Origin: Cyathus striatus
Lineage: Eukaryota > Basidiomycota > Agaricomycetes > Agaricales > Nidulariaceae
Direction: 5' to 3'
NCBI GenBank assembly: GCA_025738555.1
Contig: JAOVFP010000011.1
Location: 2,914,001-2,978,000, forward strand
Length of the DNA: 64,000 bases
A program made the position numbers and the translations under genes. Below, piece by piece: positions 57,796 to 64,000 of the stretch (the first letter of the stretch is position 1; every line of letters starts with the position of its first letter). Below the pieces are notes generated by a model, which was not told the DNA's origin, ran no database searches, and was given only the letters and a program-made list of their open reading frames with translations.

Positions 57796-60700
57796 TCAGT
57801 GTAATGACCTTCTTTATTTTGACTTAATGTCTGACTTGATTCACCCACACCAGTAGTAAGTGATGTAGCATGGGATGAGGAATATGACACACCAGAGCTT
57901 TTATTTTGATTTAATGTTTGAGCAGATTCATGAGATTGAGCAGTTGGACAGAACTGAATAAAAATTACCACTACCTTTTAAGGTAGTTGGGTTATAGGGA
58001 CATCTGATTTCCCTATAAGGTGATTTACAGGTTTGTGAACAGGATCTCAACCTGATTGGCAGGAGCCCTGTGACAATCCTGTGACTGCTGACAAATTTCT
58101 ATCATCTCAGATTCACTCATCTCAGATCTTCTTTTTCTTTTCATTAACATCACTCTGTTTTCTTATTGGTGCCAATGTTGCAGAATTGATTAATGCATAT
58201 GTATTAATGCATGATGCATGATAGGTTCACCAATGTCAAGTTGATTACATGTAAGTGTGTTCTTCACTGCCTTCCTTTTATTCATACCACTTCATTTTAC
58301 ATTCTTGCTTGGAGCTCACTTCATACTCACCACCAACTCTCTTTGTTATTTCCTTCTCCTTCAATTCCCTTCACAGAAAAGCAATTAAAGTCTCAAGCCA
58401 TTAACTCAACCAATCTCAGCCTAGTGAATGGTGTGTCCTAGCATGCCATGTTCTCTCATCCCATTTGAACTAACAAGTGCAGTATTTATGTCTTAGAGTA
58501 GCTTTCATTCATCTCCTCCTACCCATATCCTCAACAACCACAAGCAGACCAACTCTGTGTGCATGCACTGTGATTCTCCAGCATTCTTTCATCAACCTCT
58601 AGTTTCAATGCAAGTCACACTCTACATTTCGTGTTATTGGCTCATATGGCAAGTTTCCGATGGAGAAAGAGTGTAGAATGTTGAGGACATTGGAAGATTG
58701 GAGTAAGTGACAGGCAGACAATTTTGATGTGGTGTCTCTGAGACATGGATTCACAAGCCCCTTGGATCATAGGAAGTCAGAGAAATCGCACCCCTGTCTA
58801 ATTCCTCATGGTACTATGGTGACTGTATCCTATGAAGACTTGTCTCACTCAAACCAACAAGCTTGGTACCTTCTGATGGAAGTACCACTTTTCTCTACCT
58901 GCAACTTCAGCAAATTACCTAGTCTTTCCTTGTGTTCATTGAGTTCTCTTCAGCCTCCACCTCTCCAATAACGAATCACAACAGGCAGAGTTCCAAATAC
59001 CTCTCATATATGGTATTGAACCTGCATGGTAGCCATTTCTTTCTCATTTATTACCATTACTTTCTTCCTATCCACTGGCAAATGGAAATGTGAGTGGAGA
59101 GCTTGCACCTACAGACCCATTCATCCCCAGTGGAGGATTGACATAGTGGCTATTTCGGCACTACCATCACAACTTCAGCACACTTCCCAATTGCAACAGG
59201 CACATGCAGGCCTAAGTTATGCTTCTCTGAGAAAGTATGTCTGTTAGTGATTCTATGTATGCTAATTACTCACAAGAATCTTGGTCCTCAATTTATACAA
59301 GACATTCTCTAGTCTCCCTAGAGTCTAGAGCCAAGTACAACAAGCTTAATGGTGGGTGTGACTCATGGGTTACATGGTGTATGCAATATATTGGAATTAC
59401 ACTGTGTATGGTGTCACTTTTTGTCCATCCTGCTTGCAGTTGGAGGGGGGTTGGCAATGGGGATCAGGATGAGCAGCAACATGATAGGGAACAGTGGTTA
59501 GTTTTGGTGCTGATGGTTTCTGCAATTGAGTGGTGCTCATGCTGGTGCCATGAGGAAGGAGGAAGGAGAAAAGTAAGTTTGACTGTTCTTCCTTTGCTCA
59601 TGTGCAGATGACTGTGTGCCCTGCACTAGGGGTATGGGTAGGGACAGGGACTAGTGACAGCTCAACACTGATACAGAGTGTGTGGACGGATAGCCATTGA
59701 GTATGCCTATTGTGTATTCTATCTCATCTATGAGAGGCTGACACTAGTGGTGACCTTGGTGCAGGTGATGCAGGATTTGAGCAGTGCTCGTGTTTGTGCC
59801 AGTAGTGTTCATGTTCATGCTGTATCATCCACCTCTCTTCCTTTTCCTTCCTCTCCACCCTTTCTTTCTCCCTACCTTGCCCTCTTCCCTTCACTCTGTT
59901 GCTCTTGCCCTCCCTTTACCTATCATATCCATATCCTCTCTTTCCCTATATTCACAAAGCTAACGAGCTGTCTCCAGTTCTACCACGCCAACTTCCTATC
60001 ATTTGTACACACCCTGGCAGATATGGCATGCCTCAGGTGGACTGTGTGCATGGACATGGTGGGAGAAGTGGATTCTTGGGCTGGGGAGACTGGAAAGCAT
60101 GAAGCATGAAGGTATGTTTCATCTCTTGTCTTCTTTTATCATATGGTCATGGTCTTGTTCTACTTGAGTGGCCCATTCTCTCTTCCTTGGTGTAAAATAT
60201 GTTTTATTCAGCCAGTCTCTCCTACATACTTCCTTCCTCTGCTCCTCATTTCCCCCTTCTCATCCTCCTTCCTTCATTTTTATTTTCCTTCCTTCCACAC
60301 TTTCTCCTTCATTTACATGGTCCTCTTTCCACATATTCCTCCTTCCTCACTTTGTTACTTGCTTCTCATAACCTGAAGATCATGACCTGTCTAGGACCAA
60401 TCCATAGTCACCTCTCCTCATAATTGACATCATAGAAACACCTGTCCTCTAATTTACACTCTCACTGCTCAGTGTGTGCACTCCTCTGCATCTGAAGCCC
60501 GAGATTGGACTTATATGACTTCACTGTTGAGCTGTGTACCATGCCCTCCCTCCTCTGCTTTCTCTGCCTTGAGACACCCTAATTTTGACACTGAAGAAGA
60601 CATAGCATTGATAGACTTTGCAGAAAGAGAATTTAGTTGTTTATCCAGCAAGTTCTTAGGGCTGGGTGTGAAGGTGGATCTGTGCTTGCATGGACTAGGA

Positions 60701-61490
60701 TGTGCAGTGAAGGAGGTGAGGAATGTCAATATGATAGTCTGAGTGGGAGCTATCTGGAGGAAGATGGTTAGTATTTATGGCTGTGATTAGTTGTGGGCTA
60801 TGACCTGTATGTAGGTTGAGTATGAGTCCTTAGTATACAAACTAACTGTGTTTCCATACCAGTAACCATCAAGGCTTGAGAGCGACAAATGTCAGTTAAA
60901 TGAGGTGGTAGTGGGCCCTGCCACTTGCTGGCCCTATTTCTTTATATTAGAAGATCTTGCACTTGATGAACTCTGTAACCATTTTTGACTAGTTGCTGAT
61001 CCTTCAGGTGCACTTGAAGAATCACAATGCTTTTGAGCTATTGTAATAACAGACAATGGGTGATAGGAAGAAATAGAGCAGACAGTGGGTGATTGAGTGA
61101 AAGGAAGAGTTCATTAATATTCAATATTCATTTTATAATGTCTGCACCAATTTTGTGCATGTACCTTTAGACCTTTGGTATGTCTTTGAAAACCCCTTAC
61201 CCATATCACATGGTTGATAGCAAGGTGCAAATTTGCAATGTTTCTGCTGTGACACCACCTGTGCATTTAGGCATAAAACTGCACACCTCTACCATTTACA
61301 GTGTTAAATCTGTACACATTAATGAACTCCAGATAATAAATAAAGATCCATGGACTGCTACAAAATAGCAGATTCCATACATATTCTGTAAGATTTGTTT
61401 AATACCTTAATTTTTCTGTCTAAAATCTCAATGAACACTATAAAAGCTGTTAATTCATAATCATTTCTACCTATAGTTGGCTAAAATATG
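57796..61490. other. Long stretch without a recognised gene
   Basis: Pyrimidine-rich in parts (59840-59950, 60210-60350), resembling 31427-36967 in composition. Open frames of 60-143 codons exist but show no domain; the most protein-like is plus strand 60580-60742 (FDTEEDIALIDFAEREFSCL). Probably relics of old elements. Confidence 0.35.
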
Positions 61491-61504
61491 AAACTATGTA
61501 TGTA

Positions 61505-62435
61505 TCATATAATGATGGAATGGGACAATGGGATGGGGATGATGTAACAATGAAATGGGATGATGTGACAATGGAACCGGATGTTGTAATGATGAAACAG
61601 GACAGTATAACAATGGATTGGGACTATGTAATGAAGGATCATGATAATGGAATAATGGAACTGAGAAATCTAACAATGGAATGAAATGGTGTGACATTAA
61701 ATTGGGACATGGTAATGAAAGATTGGGATGATGGAATAGTAGAACAGAACAATGTAACAATAGATGTGATAATGTACTGGGATAGTGTGACATGAAACAG
61801 TGCAACAATGTTATATAATGTGGCTGTGTATTTATACCTTGACACATTATACAGTTACATTTACATCATCCAGTTTCATTGTCACATGAGCCTGCCTCAT
61901 CATCACATAATCTTGTCTCATCATCACACATTGTCACTCTGTTGTATATTTACACTATTCTATTCTATTTTATTATTACACTATCATGTAATATTGTCAC
62001 ACCATCTCATTTCATATCATCCTGATCTACTGTTACATAGTCTGATTTCAATCCTATTCCTTTGTTACATCATCTTGTTTCATTATTTCACCATCCTGTT
62101 CCCTTGTTACATCATCCTGTTTCATCATTACAACATCCCATTCCCTTGTTACATCATCTCATTACATCATTACATCATCCTGTTTCATCATTACATTATC
62201 CCATTTCATCATTACATCATCTTGTTTTATCATTACATCACCTAGTTTCATCATTACATTATCCAATTTCATCATTACAACATCCTGTTCCCTTGTTACA
62301 TCATCTTGTTTCATCATCACATCATCCCATTTCATCATTACATCATTACAACATCCCATTCCCTCATTACATCATCCTGTTTCATCATTACATCACCCTG
62401 TTTCATTATTACATCATTCTATTTTATTCTCACAA
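61505..62435. repeat. Minisatellite in two inverted halves
   Basis: From 61505 to about 61800 units read GATGATGTAACAATGAAATG. From about 61865 to 62435 they read the reverse complement type, CATCATCCTGTTTCATCATTA. A spacer of about 60 bp lies between. Single strands could fold into a long imperfect hairpin. Open frames on either strand are due to unit periodicity. Confidence 0.85.
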
Positions 62436-62494
62436 CAGAACTATGGCATTAGTTACAATTTTCTATTCTAATTTTCCATAAGGACATAAGTATA

Positions 62495-62550
62495 ATAAGA
62501 TTCTGTACAGAATTTTCAGGTCTGTAATGCAGAATTCTGCATAATTCCAC
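62495..62550. repeat. Fragment of the CTGTACAGAATT repeat
   Basis: GATTCTGTACAGAATTTTCAG and nearby words match units at 46800-46860. Confidence 0.6.
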
Positions 62551-62639
62551 TAGTGCTGACAGCCATTATTGATGAGATTACTGCAATTGCAGTAAAAGTG
62601 CTTAGACATCTGCAGGAGTAACTATGAAACAGCTTTATA

Positions 62640-63540
62640 GCTTGCAGTCCATTATTGCAAGGAATGCTTCATATCTGCTTCTACCACCTGCTGTCATTGC
62701 TTCATATTTGCTTCACTATACTGCAGTATCTGCTTCAGGGTTGGGACATTTACTTTATAGGTGAGCAGTAATTGCTTCAGGATTGTTTCAACCTGCTGCA
62801 GTAATTGCATTATGATTGTTTCATGTATTTTCAGTGATTGGTTCAGATTTGCTTCTTCATTTTGTAGTGATTACTTTATTATTGCTTCATGTTTGCTTCA
62901 ACCTGTTGCAGAACTTGCTTCATATATATCCTGTACATGCTTCAAATTTGCTTCAACCCATTGCAGTATTTGCTTCATATTTGCTTCACTCTGTTGTAGG
63001 AATTGCCTCAACATTGCTTCAACCTATTGCAGTATTTGCTTCATATTTGCTTCACCCTGTGGTAGGAATTGCTTCAATAGGGGAGTTCAATCTTGGCCAT
63101 TTTGTCACATCGCTACAGATCAGTTGCTACAGCCACACTACAGTATCCTGCCAAAAAGGTTTAGCATGTGTCACAAAACAGCTGTAGCTGTATTGTGTAT
63201 CACCAAGATTGAACTCCACTAATATTGCTTCAACCCATTGCAGTATTTGCTTCATGTTTGCTTCAATCTCTTGCAGACTTGCTTTATATATTTCCTGTAC
63301 ATGCTTCAACATTACTTCAACCCATTGCAGTATTTGCATTATGCTTGCTTCATATATATCATGTACATGCTTCAAAATTGCTTCAACCCATTGCAGTATT
63401 TGCTTCATGATTGTTTCAACATGTTGCAGTACTTGCTTCATATTTGCTTTATTCAGTTGTAGAATTTGCTTTATATATTTTTTCCACCTTCATGCTTACT
63501 TCAACTTGTTGTAATACTTGCTTTATTTTTGCTTCATATT
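62640..63540. repeat. TTGCTTCA / CCATTGCAGTATTTGC tandem array
   Basis: About 25-30 bp units such as TTGCTTCAACCCATTGCAGT, often paired with TATTTGCTTCATATTTGC. The minus strand reads open (MKQILQWVEAILKHV-like peptide repeats) over long distances in more than one frame, so it is probably not a gene. Confidence 0.85.
63080..63220. mobile_element. MITE of about 141 bp inside the TTGCTTCA array
   Basis: GGAGTTCAATCTTGG (63082-63096) is exactly repeated, inverted, at 63203-63217. The interior is unrelated to the surrounding array. Array units resume on both sides (..TTGCTTCAATA and AATATTGCTTC..), with AATA possibly duplicated. Confidence 0.8.
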
Positions 63541-63554
63541 TGTTACATATCACA

Positions 63555-63960
63555 AAGGTATGACAGGTGTGAAACATGAGAAAATGTGACAAATGAGACA
63601 AGTAAGAAAGATGTGACAGGTGTGACACTTGAGAAGAGCATGGCATGTATGTGATATATGGAAAAGGTGTGGCATGTGTGACATATGGGAGTGGCGTGAC
63701 ATGTGTGACATATAAGAAGAGCGTGACAGATGTGATATATAATAAAGGTGTGACAGGTGTGACACATGGGAATAGCGTGACATGTGTGACAGATAATAAA
63801 AGTGTGACAGGTGTGACATGTATGACATGTGGGAAAATGTGACATATGTAACATATGGGAAAGTGTGACAGGTGTGGCGGATAATAAAGGTGTGACATTT
63901 GTGAAAATTGTGACAGGCATGACATATAGGAAATATGTGACAGGCATGACTGTGACAACC
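63555..63960. repeat. TGTGACAGGTGTGACATATGGGAA satellite
   Basis: About 25-bp units with GTGTGACATATGGGAA and variants; the closest relative in this window is the block at 1-330. Confidence 0.85.
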
Positions 63961-64000
63961 ATGGTTGTTATGCCCACTTTGATAGTAATTATGTTTACCA

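Noticed and set aside
62640..63540. Coiled-coil protein (MKQILQWVEAILKHV repeats) on the minus strand
   Set aside because: Several frames are open at once over the same tandem array and a MITE interrupts it; composition is explained by the DNA repeat.

Overview
This is a eukaryotic, almost certainly Agaricomycete (mushroom-forming basidiomycete) window. Coding regions are cut by many short GT..AG introns (35-65 nt). The gene families are those typical of such genomes: a KDZ transposase with its CxC2 cysteine-cluster region, a Plavaka-type (Transposase_21/CACTA-like) transposase, hAT and DIRS elements, a NACHT-WD40 gene, an Spt5-like gene and an F-box gene. I cannot name the genus. Most of the window is transposons and satellites in different states of decay.

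Layout. 1-1130: minisatellites and a dispersed repeat. 1370-4921: a hypothetical gene (-), a decayed WD40-membrane protein gene (-) and the 5' part of an F-box gene (+). 4922-13530: a foldback-type element with 1.5-1.8 kb inverted arms made of two satellites, inserted in an F-box coding exon. A 4.3-kb hAT element with a perfect 8-bp target duplication has in turn inserted into its right arm. 13531-14810: rest of the F-box gene. 15088-18444: decayed Plavaka-like transposase (-). 19038-22901: a small two-exon gene (+) and a proline-rich multi-exon gene (-). 24105-25762: an apparently intact paralogue of the decayed WD40-membrane gene. 26070-30497: an Spt5-like gene split by a probable LTR. 30704-31426: a possible SAP-type gene (-). 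31427-40224: pyrimidine-rich, decayed repeats. 40225-45170: a TIR element holding a tRNA-derived SINE, then a NACHT-WD40 pseudogene holding a second SINE and a solo LTR. 45640-48408: a second foldback-like satellite element abutting a KDZ transposase (48412-51770, -). 52440-56608: a DIRS retrotransposon (-). 57260-64000: further satellites, an inverted minisatellite pair and a small TIR element.

Common thread. In every decayed coding frame I could follow (F-box, WD40, hAT, Plavaka, proline-rich, Spt5-like, NACHT-WD40, KDZ, DIRS), nearly all internal stops are TGA. They lie where Arg (CGA) or Trp (TGG) is expected. That fits G:C to A:T decay, largely at CpG, as expected from cytosine methylation of repeats. 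The DIRS recombinase frame carries five such TGAs and no frameshift. The window is best read as layered insertions (host gene, then foldback, then hAT; NACHT-WD40, then SINE and LTR) plus methylation-type mutation. The heptamer TGTGACA/TGTCACA recurs in at least eight separate satellite blocks and forms part of two foldback-like elements.

All reading was by eye; exon borders, repeat boundaries and counts are approximate unless an exact duplication is quoted.
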